This document shows positions 1 to 13,003 of a stretch of 64,000 nt of DNA, in pieces; position 1 is the stretch's first letter, and each line of letters opens with the position of its first letter. Source of the stretch: Haliotis asinina (Eukaryota > Mollusca > Gastropoda > Lepetellida > Haliotidae); assembly GCF_037392515.1 (NCBI RefSeq), contig NC_090290.1, positions 744,001-808,000 on the forward strand. Direction: 5' to 3'. A program made the translations under genes and the position numbers. The notes below the pieces were generated by a model. That model did no database searches. It worked only from the letters and a program-made list of their open reading frames with translations, and was not told the origin of the DNA.

Positions 1-3000
1 ACCATTCCTTGTAAGCGTGATCGTTGTAAACTCACTTCACCCTATTGGAACCTGACAACTTCATAAAACACTGATACACACATTAGTGAAAACAACACTG
101 ACATACACCTTAGTAAATCTAACACTGACACACACCTTAGTAAATTAAGTACAAACACCTTAGTGAATATAACACTGACACACACCATACTAGATATAAC
201 ACTGACACACACCTTAGTACATATAACACTGACACACACCTTAGTACATATAACACTGACACACACCTTAGTACATATAGCACTGACACACACCATACTA
301 GATATAACACTGACACACACCTTAGTACATATAACACTGACACACACCATACTAGATATAACACTGACACACACCTTACTAGATATAACACTGACACACA
401 CCTTACTAGATATAACACTGACACACACCTTACTAGATATAACACTGACACACACCTTACTAGATATAACACTGACACACACCTTACTAGATATAACACT
501 GACACACACCTTACTAGATATAACACTGACACACACCTTACTAGATATAACACTGACAAACACCATACTAGATATAACACTGACACACACCATACTAGAT
601 ATAACACTGACACACACCTTACTAGATATAACACTGACACACACCATACTAGATATAACACTGACACACACCATACTAGATATAACACTGACACACACCT
701 TACTAGATATAACACTGACACACACCATACTAGATATAACACTGACACACACCTTACTAGATATAACACTGACACACACCATACTAGATATAACACTGAC
801 ACACACCATACTAGATATAACACTGACACACACCATACTAGATATAACACTGACACACACCTTACTAGATATAACACTGACACACACCTTACTAGATATA
901 ACACTGACACACACCATACTAGATATAACACTGACACACACCTTACTAGATATAACACTGACACACACCTTACTAGATATAACACTGACACACACCTTAC
1001 TAGATATAACACTGACACACACCATTCCTTGTAAGCATGATCGTTGTAAACTCACTTCACCCTATTGGAACCTGACAACTTCATAAAACACTGATACACA
1101 CATTAGTGAAAACAACACTGACATACACCATACTAGATATAACACTGACACACATCTAAGTGAATATAACACAGACAGACACCTTAGTCAATATAACACT
1201 GACACACACCTAATAAATATAACACTGACACACACCTTACTAGATATAACACTGACACACACCATACTAGATATAACACTGACACACACCTTACTAGATA
1301 TAACACTGACACACACCTTACTAGATATAACACTGACACACACCATACTAGATATAACACTGACACACACCTTACTAGATATAACACTGACACACACCTT
1401 ACTAGATATAACACTGACACACACCATACTAGATATAACACTGACACACACCTTACTGGATATAACACTGACACACACCATACTAGATATAACACTGACA
1501 CACACCATACTAGATATAACACTGACACACACCATACTAGATATAACACTGACACACACCTTACTAGATATAACACTGACACACACCATACTAGATATAA
1601 CACTGACACACACCATACTAGATATAACACTGACACACACCTTACTAGATATAACACTGACACACACCATACTAGATATAACACTGACACACACCATACT
1701 AGATATAACACTGACACACACCATACTAGATATAACACTGACACACACCTTACTAGATACAACACTGACACACACCATACTAGATACAACACTGACACAC
1801 ACCATACTAGATACAACACTGACACACACCTTACTAGATACAACACTGACACACACCTTACTAGATATAACACTGACACACACCATACTAGATATAACAC
1901 TGACAGACACCATACTAGATATAACACTGACACACACCTTACTAGATATAACACTGACACACACCATACTAGATATAACACTGACACACACCTTACTAGA
2001 TATAACACTGACACACACCTTACTAGATATAACACTGACACACACCTTACTAGATATAACACTGACACACACCTTACTAGATATAACACTGACACACACC
2101 TTACTAGATATAACACTGACACACACCTTACTAGATATAACACTGACACACACCTTACTAGATATAACACTGACACACATCATACTAGATATAACACTGA
2201 CACACACCTTACTAGATATAACACTGACACACACCATACTAGATATAACACTGACACACACCTTACTAGATATAACACTGACACACACCTTACTAGATAT
2301 AACACTGACACACACCATACTAGATATAACACTGACACACACCTAATAAATATAACACTGACACACACCTTACTAGATATAACACTGACACACACCTTAC
2401 TAGATATAACACTGACACACACCATACTAGATATAACACTGACACACACCTCACTAGATATAACACTGACACACACCTTACTAGATACAACACTGACACA
2501 CACCTTACTAGATATAACACTGACACACACCATTCCTTGTAAGCGTGATCGTTGTAAACTCACTTCACCCTATTGGAACCTGACAACTTCATAAAACACT
2601 GACACACACACCTTTGTGAAAATAACACTGACATACACCTTAGTAAATCTAACACTGACACACACCTTAGTAAATTAAGCACAAACACCTTAGTGAATAT
2701 AACACTGACACACACCATACTAGATATAACACTGACACACACCTTAGTACATATAACACTGACACACACCTTAGTACATATAGCACTGACACACACCTTA
2801 GTACATACAACACTGACACACACCTTAGTACATATAACACTGACACACACCTTAGTACATATAACACTGACACACACCTTACTAGATATAACACTGACAA
2901 ACACCATACTAGATATAACACTGACACACACCTTACTAGATATAACACTGACACACACCATACTAGATATAACACTGACACACACTTTACTAGATATAAC

Positions 3001-3079
3001 ACTGACACACACCATACTAGATATAACACTGACACACACCATACTAGATATAACACTGACACACACTTTACTAGATATA
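1..3079. repeat. 27-bp satellite array, left block
   Basis: This is a head-to-tail array of a 27-bp unit: ACACTGACACACACC followed by TTACTAGATATA, or by ATACTAGATATA. A third variant ends TTAGTACATATA. Units differ mainly at the one T/A position and in scattered single bases. Because 27 is divisible by three and the unit lacks stops in several frames, frames of hundreds of codons stay open on both strands. They encode 9-residue repeats such as LTHTLLDIT (plus) and CVSVISSKV or CVSVLYLVR (minus). I do not regard these as genes. The left end is cut by the window. Confidence 0.97.
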
Positions 3080-4376
3080 TAGTCTGGTTCATAATTATTG
3101 AGAATTTTTCTTCTTACTTTGAGCTATCCTAACACCTCAACTGATTCACTGATACTTAAAACTAAGTAATGGTATAAGGGAGGTAACTCATCTTGGCCTA
3201 CTGAGTATAGTACAATTAGAGTTACCTCCCCTGAATTTGTAGCAGACGTCATTTTCCTCAGCACTGTCAACAATGTCTGCTGAAGATAAAAGAAGGTTGA
3301 TTTTTGAGTTGTGTAATCAAGGAATTGATGATGTAAATACATTGGCAGAGAGAACAGGAACTCCTCTTTCTACTGTGTATAGGATTAGGAAGAATTTTAA
3401 AGAGGGAAAGGATTTTGGGCACCAGAAAGGAGCAGGGAGACCCAGAAAATTGGACTTCTCAGATCGCGTCCGGCTGGGAATTTTAGCGTCTAAAAAGCAA
3501 AGGACAAGCATCTCCAACATCAGGTATGAATTGATAGAAAGGGGATCAATAGTTGTATCAAAATCTACAGTTAGAAGAAATTTGATTGATCTTGGATGGG
3601 AGAAAAAGACTGGAATTCCTTCTCCTCTCATGAAACAAGAACATAAAGACAGGTGTGTTGAGTGGTGTTTGGCACATGAAAACTTTGACTGGGAAAATGT
3701 GATTTTTACTGATGAAAGCTCAATATGGGTATATCCCAATAATGTGAAAATATGGACAAAGTCTGCGTCAGCACCGTTGTATCGACGACCTAAATACAGC
3801 CCAAAGTTTCATGTATGGGGAGGGATATCCTTATTAGGAAAGACCCCGCTGTGTGTGTTTGAGGGAAATCTGACAAGTCAACGCTACACTAACATATTAG
3901 ATAATTTTCTCCTTCCAAGTGCACATGTGTTTTATGGAAATGACTGGATTTTGCAGCAAGATAATGATCCTAAACACACCGCAAAACATGCCAAGCAGTG
4001 GTTTCAGGAGAAAAATGTGACTGCATTACCATTTCCTGCATATAGTCCTGACTTAAATCCCATTGAGAACATTTGGGGGATGATGAAGGAATGTGTGAAT
4101 CAAAAGGGGTTGACAAAAATTGAAGACATGAAGAGAGAAGTGGTCCGATACTGGGACAGCATAACTCACGAGACACTAACCTCTCTGATAGGAAGTATGC
4201 CTACCCGTCTTAGACTGTGCCGTGAAGCTCAAGGAGACTTGATAAAATATTAAATTGTTACCTACACAACATGAAAAGGTCAGTTCACTTTCACAATACA
4301 TTCAATTTTATCTGATTTGTTCTCGTTTAATAATATGAAATGCTTTAGCTATTCTCAATAATTTTGAACCATACTG
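3080..4376 (+). mobile_element. Tc1-like DNA transposon, copy A
   Basis: This is a 1297-bp element with imperfect terminal inverted repeats: TAGTCTGGTTCATAATTATT at the left, and CAGTATGGTTCAAAATTATT on the complement at the right. Each end is flanked by TA (3078-3079 and 4377-4378). Removing the element and one TA restores an ordinary satellite junction, CTAGATA-TA-ACACTGACAC, so it jumped into a satellite unit. It encodes one uninterrupted transposase. Confidence 0.95.
3273..4253 (+). CDS. Tc1/IS630-type transposase, copy A
   Basis: A 326-residue transposase that would cut and paste the surrounding element. The N-terminus (about 1-100) is a paired-like helix-turn-helix region with PLSTVYRIRKNF and the GRPRK hook. 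The catalytic part shows the DD34E triad: FTDESS (first Asp), QQDNDPKHT (second Asp), and SPDLNPIENIWG, where the Glu lies exactly 34 residues after the second Asp. The reading frame has no stops and its length is normal for Tc1 enzymes, so the protein may be functional. The start is the first ATG after the left inverted repeat (ACAATGTCTG). The second copy at 9382-10362 encodes an identical protein. Relatives at 41.9 kb and 55.7 kb share the inverted-repeat core. Confidence 0.95.
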   Translation: MSAEDKRRLIFELCNQGIDDVNTLAERTGTPLSTVYRIRKNFKEGKDFGHQKGAGRPRKLDFSDRVRLGILASKKQRTSISNIRYELIERGSIVVSKSTVRRNLIDLGWEKKTGIPSPLMKQEHKDRCVEWCLAHENFDWENVIFTDESSIWVYPNNVKIWTKSASAPLYRRPKYSPKFHVWGGISLLGKTPLCVFEGNLTSQRYTNILDNFLLPSAHVFYGNDWILQQDNDPKHTAKHAKQWFQEKNVTALPFPAYSPDLNPIENIWGMMKECVNQKGLTKIEDMKREVVRYWDSITHETLTSLIGSMPTRLRLCREAQGDLIKY

Positions 4377-7300
4377 TAACACTGACACACATCTTAGCGA
4401 ATGTAACACTGACACACGCCTTAGTAAATATAACACTAAAACACACCTTAGTGACTATAACACTGACACACACCTTGGCGAAAATGACACTGACACACAC
4501 ACATAATAAATATAACACTGACACACGCCATACTAGATATAACACTGACACACACATTTTTTAATATAACACTGACACACATCTAAGTGAATATAACACA
4601 GACAGACACCTTAGTCAATATAACACTGACACACACCTAATAAATATAACACTGACACACACCTTACTAGATATAACACTGACACACACCATACTAGATA
4701 TAACACTGACACACACCTTACTAGATATAACACTGACACACACCTTACTAGATATAACACTGACACACACCATACTAGATATAACACTGACACACACCTT
4801 ACTAGATATAACACTGACACACACCATACTAGATATAACACTGACACACACCTTACTAGATATAACACTGACACACACCATACTAGATATAACACTGACA
4901 CACACCATACTAGATATAACACTGACACACACCATACTAGATATAACACTGACACACACCTTACTAGATATAACACTGACACACACCTTACTAGATATAA
5001 CACTGACACACACCTTACTAGATATAACACTGACACACACCTTACTAGATATAACACTGACACACACCTTACTAGATATAACACTGACACACACCATTCC
5101 TTCTAAGCGTGATCGTTGTAAACTCACTTCACCCTATTGGAACCTGACAACTTCATAAAACACTGATACACACATTAGTGAAAACAACACTGACATACAC
5201 CTTAGTAAATCTAACACTGACACACACCTTAGTAAATTAAGTACAAACACCTTAGTGAATATAACACTGACACACACCATACTAGATATAACACTGACAC
5301 ACACCTTAGTACATATAACACTGACACACACCTTAGTACATATAACACTGACACACACCTTAGTACATATAGCACTGACACACACCATACTAGATATAAC
5401 ACTGACACACACCTTAGTACATATAACACTGACACACACCATACTAGATATAACACTGACACACACCTTACTAGATATAACACTGACACACACCTTACTA
5501 GATATAACACTGACACACACCTTACTAGATATAACACTGACACACACCTTACTAGATATAACACTGACACACACCTTACTAGATATAACACTGACACACA
5601 CCTTACTAGATATAACACTGACACACACCTTACTAGATATAACACTGACACACACCTTACTAGATATAACACTGACACACACCTTACTAGATATAACACT
5701 GACAAACACCATACTAGATATAACACTGACACACACCTTACTAGATATAACACTGACACACACCTTACTAGATATAACACTGACACACACCATACTAGAT
5801 ATAACACTGACACACACCATACTAGATATAACACTGACACACACCTTACTAGATATAACACTGACACACACCATACTAGATATAACACTGACACACACCT
5901 TACTAGATATAACACTGACACACACCATACTAGATATAACACTGACACACACCTTACTAGATATAACACTGACACACACCATACTAGATATAACACTGAC
6001 ACACACCATACTAGATATAACACTGACACACACCATACTAGATATAACACTGACACACACCTTACTAGATATAACACTGACACACACCTTACTAGATATA
6101 ACACTGACACACACCTTACTAGATATAACACTGACACACACCTTACTAGATATAACACTGACACACACCATTCCTTGTAAGCGTGATCGTTGTAAACTCA
6201 CTTCACCCTATTGGAACCTGACAACTTCATAAAACACTGATACACACATTAGTGAAAACAACACTGACATACACCTTAGTAAATCTAACACTGACACACA
6301 CCTTAGTAAATTAAGTACAAACACCTTAGTGAATATAACACTGACACACACCATACTAGATATAACACTGACACACACCATACTAGATATAACACTGACA
6401 CACACCTTAGTACATATAACACTGACACACACCTTAGTACATATAGCACTGACACACACCATACTAGATATAACACTGACACACACCTTAGTACATATAA
6501 CACTGACACACACCATACTAGATATAACACTGACACACACCTTACTAGATATAACACTGACACACACCTTACTAGATATAACACTGACACACACCTTACT
6601 AGATATAACACTGACACACACCTTACTAGATATAACACTGACACACACCTTACTAGATATAACACTGACACACACCTTACTAGATATAACACTGACACAC
6701 ACCTTACTAGATATAACACTGACACACACCTTACTAGATATAACACTGACACACACCTTACTAGATATAACACTGACACACACCTTACTAGATATAACAC
6801 TGACACACACCTTACTAGATATAACACTGACAAACACCATACTAGATATAACACTGACACACACCTTACTAGATATAACACTGACACACACCTTACTAGA
6901 TATAACACTGACACACACCATACTAGATATAACACTGACACACACCATACTAGATATAACACTGACACACACCTTACTAGATATAACACTGACACACACC
7001 ATACTAGATATAACACTGACACACACCTTACTAGATATAACACTGACACACACCATACTAGATATAACACTGACACACACCTTACTAGATATAACACTGA
7101 CACACACCTTACTAGATATAACACTGACACACACCTTACTAGATATAACACTGACACACACCTTACTAGATATAACACTGACACACACCATTCCTTGTAA
7201 GCGTGATCGTTGTAAACTCACTTCACCCTATTGGAACCTGACAACTTCATAAAACACTGATACACACATTAGTGAAAACAACACTGACATACACCTTAGT

Positions 7301-9188
7301 AAATCTAACACTGACACACACCTTAGTAAATTAAGTACAAACACCTTAGTGAATATAACACTGACACACACCATACTAGATATAACACTGACACACACCT
7401 TAGTACATATAACACTGACACACACCTTAGTACATATAACACTGACACACACCTTAGTACATATAGCACTGACACACACCATACTAGATATAACACTGAC
7501 ACACACCTTAGTACATATAACACTGACACACACCTTAGTACATATAACACTGACACACACCTTACTAGATATAACACTGACACACACCTTACTGGATATA
7601 ACACTGACACACACCATACTAGATATAACACTGACACACACCATACTAGATATAACACTGACACACACCATACTAGATATAACACTGACACACACCTTAC
7701 TAGATATAACACTGACACACACCATACTAGATATAACACTGACACACACCATACTAGATATAACACTGACACACACCTTACTAGATATAACACTGACACA
7801 CACCATACTAGATATAACACTGACACACACAATACTAGATATAACACTGACACACACCATACTAGATATAACACTGACACACACCTTACTAGATACAACA
7901 CTGACACACACCATACTAGATATAACACTGACACACACCATACTAGATACAACACTGACACACACCTTACTAGATATAACACTGACACACACCTTACTAG
8001 ATATAACACTGACACACACCATACTAGATATAACACTGACAGACACCATACTAGATATAACACTGACACACACCTTACTAGATATAACACTGACACACAC
8101 CATACTAGATATAACACTGACACACACCTTACTAGATATAACACTGACACACACCTTACTAGATATAACACTGACACACACCTTACTAGATATAACACTG
8201 ACACACACCTTACTAGATATAACACTGACACACACCTTACTAGATATAACACTGACACACACCTTACTAGATATAACACTGACACACATCATACTAGATA
8301 TAACACTGACACACACCTTACTAGATATAACACTGACACACACCATACTAGATATAACACTGACACACACCTTACTAGATATAACACTGACACACACCTT
8401 ACTAGATATAACACTGACACACACCATACTAGATATAACACTGACACACACCTAATAAATATAACACTGACACACACCTTACTAGATATAACACTGACAC
8501 ACACCTTACTAGATATAACACTGACACACACCATACTAGATATAACACTGACACACACCTCACTAGATATAACACTGACACACACCTTACTAGATACAAC
8601 ACTGACACACACCTTACTAGATATAACACTGACACACACCATTCCTTGTAAGCGTGATCGTTGTAAACTCACTTCACCCTATTGGAACCTGACAACTTCA
8701 TAAAACACTGACACACACACCTTTGTGAAAATAACACTGACATACACCTTAGTAAATCTAACACTGACACACACCTTAGTAAATTAAGCACAAACACCTT
8801 AGTGAATATAACACTGACACACACCATACTAGATATAACACTGACACACACCTTAGTACATATAACACTGACACACACCTTAGTACATATAGCAGTGACA
8901 CACACCTTAGTACATACAACACTGACACACACCTTAGTACATATAACACTGACACACACCTTAGTACATATAACACTGACACACACCTTACTAGATATAA
9001 CACTGACAAACACCATACTAGATATAACACTGACACACACCTTACTAGATATAACACTGACACACACCATACTAGATATAACACTGACACACACTTTACT
9101 AGATATAACACTGACACACACCATACTAGATATAACACTGACACACACCATACTAGATATAACACTGACACACACTTTACTAGATATA
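4377..9188. repeat. 27-bp satellite array, middle block
   Basis: This continues the 27-bp satellite between the two transposon copies. The first about 240 bp (4379-4620) are divergent units (CTTAGCGAATGT, AAAACACACCTTAGTGAC, a T-run near 4555). After that the units become regular. Four marker blocks (5096, 6170, 7190, 8641) fall inside. From about 7600 to 9188 it repeats the order of variants seen at about 1450-3079, with single-unit gains and losses further left. Confidence 0.97.
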
Positions 9189-10485
9189 TAGTCTGGTTCA
9201 TAATTATTGAGAATTTTTCTTCTTACTTTGAGCTATCCTAACACCTCAACTGATTCACTGATACTTAAAACTAAGTAATGGTATAAGGGAGGTAACTCAT
9301 CTTGGCCTACTGAGTATAGTACAATTAGAGTTACCTCCCCTGAATTTGTAGCAGACGTCATTTTCCTCAGCACTGTCAACAATGTCTGCTGAAGATAAAA
9401 GAAGGTTGATTTTTGAGTTGTGTAATCAAGGAATTGATGATGTAAATACATTGGCAGAGAGAACAGGAACTCCTCTTTCTACTGTGTATAGGATTAGGAA
9501 GAATTTTAAAGAGGGAAAGGATTTTGGGCACCAGAAAGGAGCAGGGAGACCCAGAAAATTGGACTTCTCAGATCGCGTCCGGCTGGGAATTTTAGCGTCT
9601 AAAAAGCAAAGGACAAGCATCTCCAACATCAGGTATGAATTGATAGAAAGGGGATCAATAGTTGTATCAAAATCTACAGTTAGAAGAAATTTGATTGATC
9701 TTGGATGGGAGAAAAAGACTGGAATTCCTTCTCCTCTCATGAAACAAGAACATAAAGACAGGTGTGTTGAGTGGTGTTTGGCACATGAAAACTTTGACTG
9801 GGAAAATGTGATTTTTACTGATGAAAGCTCAATATGGGTATATCCCAATAATGTGAAAATATGGACAAAGTCTGCGTCAGCACCGTTGTATCGACGACCT
9901 AAATACAGCCCAAAGTTTCATGTATGGGGAGGGATATCCTTATTAGGAAAGACCCCGCTGTGTGTGTTTGAGGGAAATCTGACAAGTCAACGCTACACTA
10001 ACATATTAGATAATTTTCTCCTTCCAAGTGCACATGTGTTTTATGGAAATGACTGGATTTTGCAGCAAGATAATGATCCTAAACACACCGCAAAACATGC
10101 CAAGCAGTGGTTTCAGGAGAAAAATGTGACTGCATTACCATTTCCTGCATATAGTCCTGACTTAAATCCCATTGAGAACATTTGGGGGATGATGAAGGAA
10201 TGTGTGAATCAAAAGGGGTTGACAAAAATTGAAGACATGAAGAGAGAAGTGGTCCGATACTGGGACAGCATAACTCACGAGACACTAACCTCTCTGATAG
10301 GAAGTATGCCTACCCGTCTTAGACTGTGCCGTGAAGCTCAAGGAGACTTGATAAAATATTAAATTGTTACCTACACAACATGAAAAGGTCAGTTCACTTT
10401 CACAATACATTCAATTTTATCTGATTTGTTCTCGTTTAATAATATGAAATGCTTTAGCTATTCTCAATAATTTTGAACCATACTG
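9189..10485 (+). mobile_element. Tc1-like DNA transposon, copy B
   Basis: This copy corresponds to the element at 3080-4376 at a constant offset of 6109 bp, with the same satellite flanks and the same TA positions (9187-9188, 10486-10487). The shared flanks show that it arose by block duplication, not by a second transposition. Confidence 0.95.
9382..10362 (+). CDS. Tc1/IS630-type transposase, copy B
   Basis: A 326-residue transposase identical in predicted sequence to the one at 3273-4253: PLSTVYRIRKNF helix-turn-helix, GRPRK, and the DD34E residues in FTDESS, QQDNDPKHT and NPIENIWG. Identity of both coding and flanking DNA points to a recent duplication, or to an assembly duplication of the satellite block. 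No inactivating change is visible. Confidence 0.94.
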   Translation: MSAEDKRRLIFELCNQGIDDVNTLAERTGTPLSTVYRIRKNFKEGKDFGHQKGAGRPRKLDFSDRVRLGILASKKQRTSISNIRYELIERGSIVVSKSTVRRNLIDLGWEKKTGIPSPLMKQEHKDRCVEWCLAHENFDWENVIFTDESSIWVYPNNVKIWTKSASAPLYRRPKYSPKFHVWGGISLLGKTPLCVFEGNLTSQRYTNILDNFLLPSAHVFYGNDWILQQDNDPKHTAKHAKQWFQEKNVTALPFPAYSPDLNPIENIWGMMKECVNQKGLTKIEDMKREVVRYWDSITHETLTSLIGSMPTRLRLCREAQGDLIKY

Positions 10486-12274
10486 TAACACTGACACACA
10501 TCTTAGCGAATGTAACACTGACACACGCCTTAGTAAATATAACACTAAAACACACCTTAGTGACTATAACACTGACACACACCTTGGCGAAAATGACACT
10601 GACACACACACATAATAAATATAACACTGACACACGCCATACTAGATATAACACTGACACACACATTTTTTAATATAACACTGACACACATCTAAGTGAA
10701 TATAACACAGACAGACACCTTAGTCAATATAACACTGACACACACCTAATAAATATAACACTGACACACACCTTACTAGATATAACACTGACACACACCA
10801 TACTAGATATAACACTGACACACACCTTACTAGATATAACACTGACACACACCTTACTAGATATAACACTGACACACACCATACTAGATATAACACTGAC
10901 ACACACCTTACTAGATATAACACTGACACACACCTTACTAGATATAACACTGACACACACCATACTAGATATAACACTGACACACACCTTACTAGATATA
11001 ACACTGACACACACCTTACTAGATATAACACTGACACACACCATACTAGATATAACACTGACACACACCTTACTAGATATAACACTGACACACACCATAC
11101 TAGATATAACACTGACACACACCATACTAGATATAACACTGACACACACCTTACTAGATATAACACTGACACACACCTTACTAGATATAACACTGACACA
11201 CACCTTACTAGATATAACACTGACACACACCATACTAGATATAACACTGACACACACCATACTAGATATAACACTGACACACACCTTACTAGATATGACA
11301 CTGACACACACCATACTAGATATAACACTGACACACACCTTACTAGATATAACACTGACACACACCTTACTAGATATAACACTGACACACACCTTACTAG
11401 ATATAACACTGACACACACCATACTAGATATAACACTGACACACACCTTAGTACATATAACACTGACACACACCTTACTGGATGCAACACTGACACACAC
11501 CTTAGTACATATAACACTGACACACACCATACTAGATATAACACTGACACACACCTTAGTACATATAACACTGACACACACCATACTAGATATAACACTG
11601 ACACACACCATACTAGATATAACACTGACACACACCTTACTAGATATAACACTGACACACACCATACTAGATATAACACTGACACACACCATACTAGATA
11701 TAACACTGACACACACCTTACTAGATATAACACTGACACACACCTTACTAGATATAACACTGACACACACCATACTAGATATAACACTGACACACACCTT
11801 ACTAGATATAACAGTGACACACACCTTACTAGATATAACACTGACACACACCATACTAGATATAACACTGACACACACCTTACTAGATATAACACTGACA
11901 CACACCTTACTAGATATAACACTGACACACACCTTACTAGATATAACACTGACACACACCTTACTAGATATAACACTGACACACACCATACTAGATATAA
12001 CACTGACACACACCTTACTGGATATAACACTGACACACACCTTAGTACATATAACACTGACACACACCTTAGTACATATAACACTGACACACACCATACT
12101 AGATATAGCACTGACACACACCTTACTAGATATAACACTGACACACACCTTAGTACATATAACACTGACACACACCTTACTAGATATAACACTGACACAC
12201 ACCTTACTAGATATAACACTGACACACACCATACTAGATATAACACTGACACACACCTTAGTACATATAACACT
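10486..12274. repeat. 27-bp satellite array, right block
   Basis: This is the last satellite block, with the same monomer and the same divergent lead-in after the transposon (10488-10729). TTAGTACATATA-type units reappear from about 11445 onward. The array stops abruptly at about 12274, where ATAACACTG runs into unrelated CCGCTGTTTCAGG. No marker block is seen in this part. Confidence 0.96.
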
Positions 12275-12900
12275 GCCGCTGTTTCAGGTCATTGGCTCCC
12301 TCCCTATGCAAGCAGTCAGCGTTCTGCTGTTTATTTTCTTGACAGGAACATAGACAGATTCTTTCATACAAAAACATGAAATCGGGGATTTTACAATGTG
12401 TTTAAGTTGTCTGACAAAACATCCACTTGCAAAGAAGGACGGTAAGGCCTGGGCCTATGGTGTTGGTGGTTGTGGCGATAGGGTTGTTGGCCTGGCTAAA
12501 GATGTTGAGGTGTGGGGATTAAAATGTTTTGGGTATATAAATAGGTGTGTATGATAAGATAAGGTATAGATGAGGTGGGGGTGGTGTGAGAGGTTTAGGG
12601 TGGTATATGTACAGTGGTTGGGGGGGGGGAGTGGTGAGATTGTGTACAACACTTTGTTGTGTGTGCTAAGATATGTTTTTGGTATAAATAATTTGTTTAA
12701 AAATGTTGTTTTTGGTATAAATATATTGTATGAATAAAATAAGATAATTTAAGACAAAGGGAGAGAGGGGATTTGGATGGGTAAAAAGGTTAAAACTGAG
12801 CTTGGGATTTGGGAGGGTGCGGGAGGGGGTACGCAGATTGACGGTAGAGGAGTTTGAGTGAGAGAGAGAGCGTGTGGCCGGGCGCGGACGTCGGAGGAGA
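12275..12900. other. Non-coding GT-rich stretch
   Basis: The sequence is unique for about 100 bp and then strongly G+T-rich on the plus strand, with a G9 run near 12625. I see no gene. The skew continues into the decayed retroelement read from the minus strand, whose coding strand is accordingly A+C-rich. Confidence 0.6.
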
Positions 12901-13003
12901 CGACCTCGCGCCAGCTTGTGGGTCCGTTAGGTGGCTTACGGTACAGGTGAGAGGTAAGATGGCGGTCGTAGGTGAAAGATATTGTGGAGAAGGGTTTTCG
13001 GTT

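Larger units (their letters stand above)
4..8710. repeat. Higher-order marker block of the satellite
   Basis: A non-27-bp block of about 70 bp starts ATTCCTTGTAAGC and runs through CACTTCACCCTATTGG to the resumption of ACACTGA units. It recurs at about 4, 1024, 2532, 5096, 6170, 7190 and 8641. Most copies are followed by divergent units (TTAGTAAATCTAA, TTAAGTACAAACACC). Spacings are 1020, 1508, 2564 (this one includes a transposon), 1074, 1020 and 1451 bp. This shows a higher-order repeat of about 1.0-1.5 kb over the 27-bp monomer. A second landmark, CACAGACAGACACC, occurs near 1170, 4596 and 10705. Confidence 0.9.

Noticed and set aside
42-12353. Very long open frames (300-517 codons) on both strands across the 27-bp satellite
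   Set aside because: They follow from a stop-free unit whose length is a multiple of three. Several frames are open over the same DNA, and products are pure 9-residue repeats ending at array borders.
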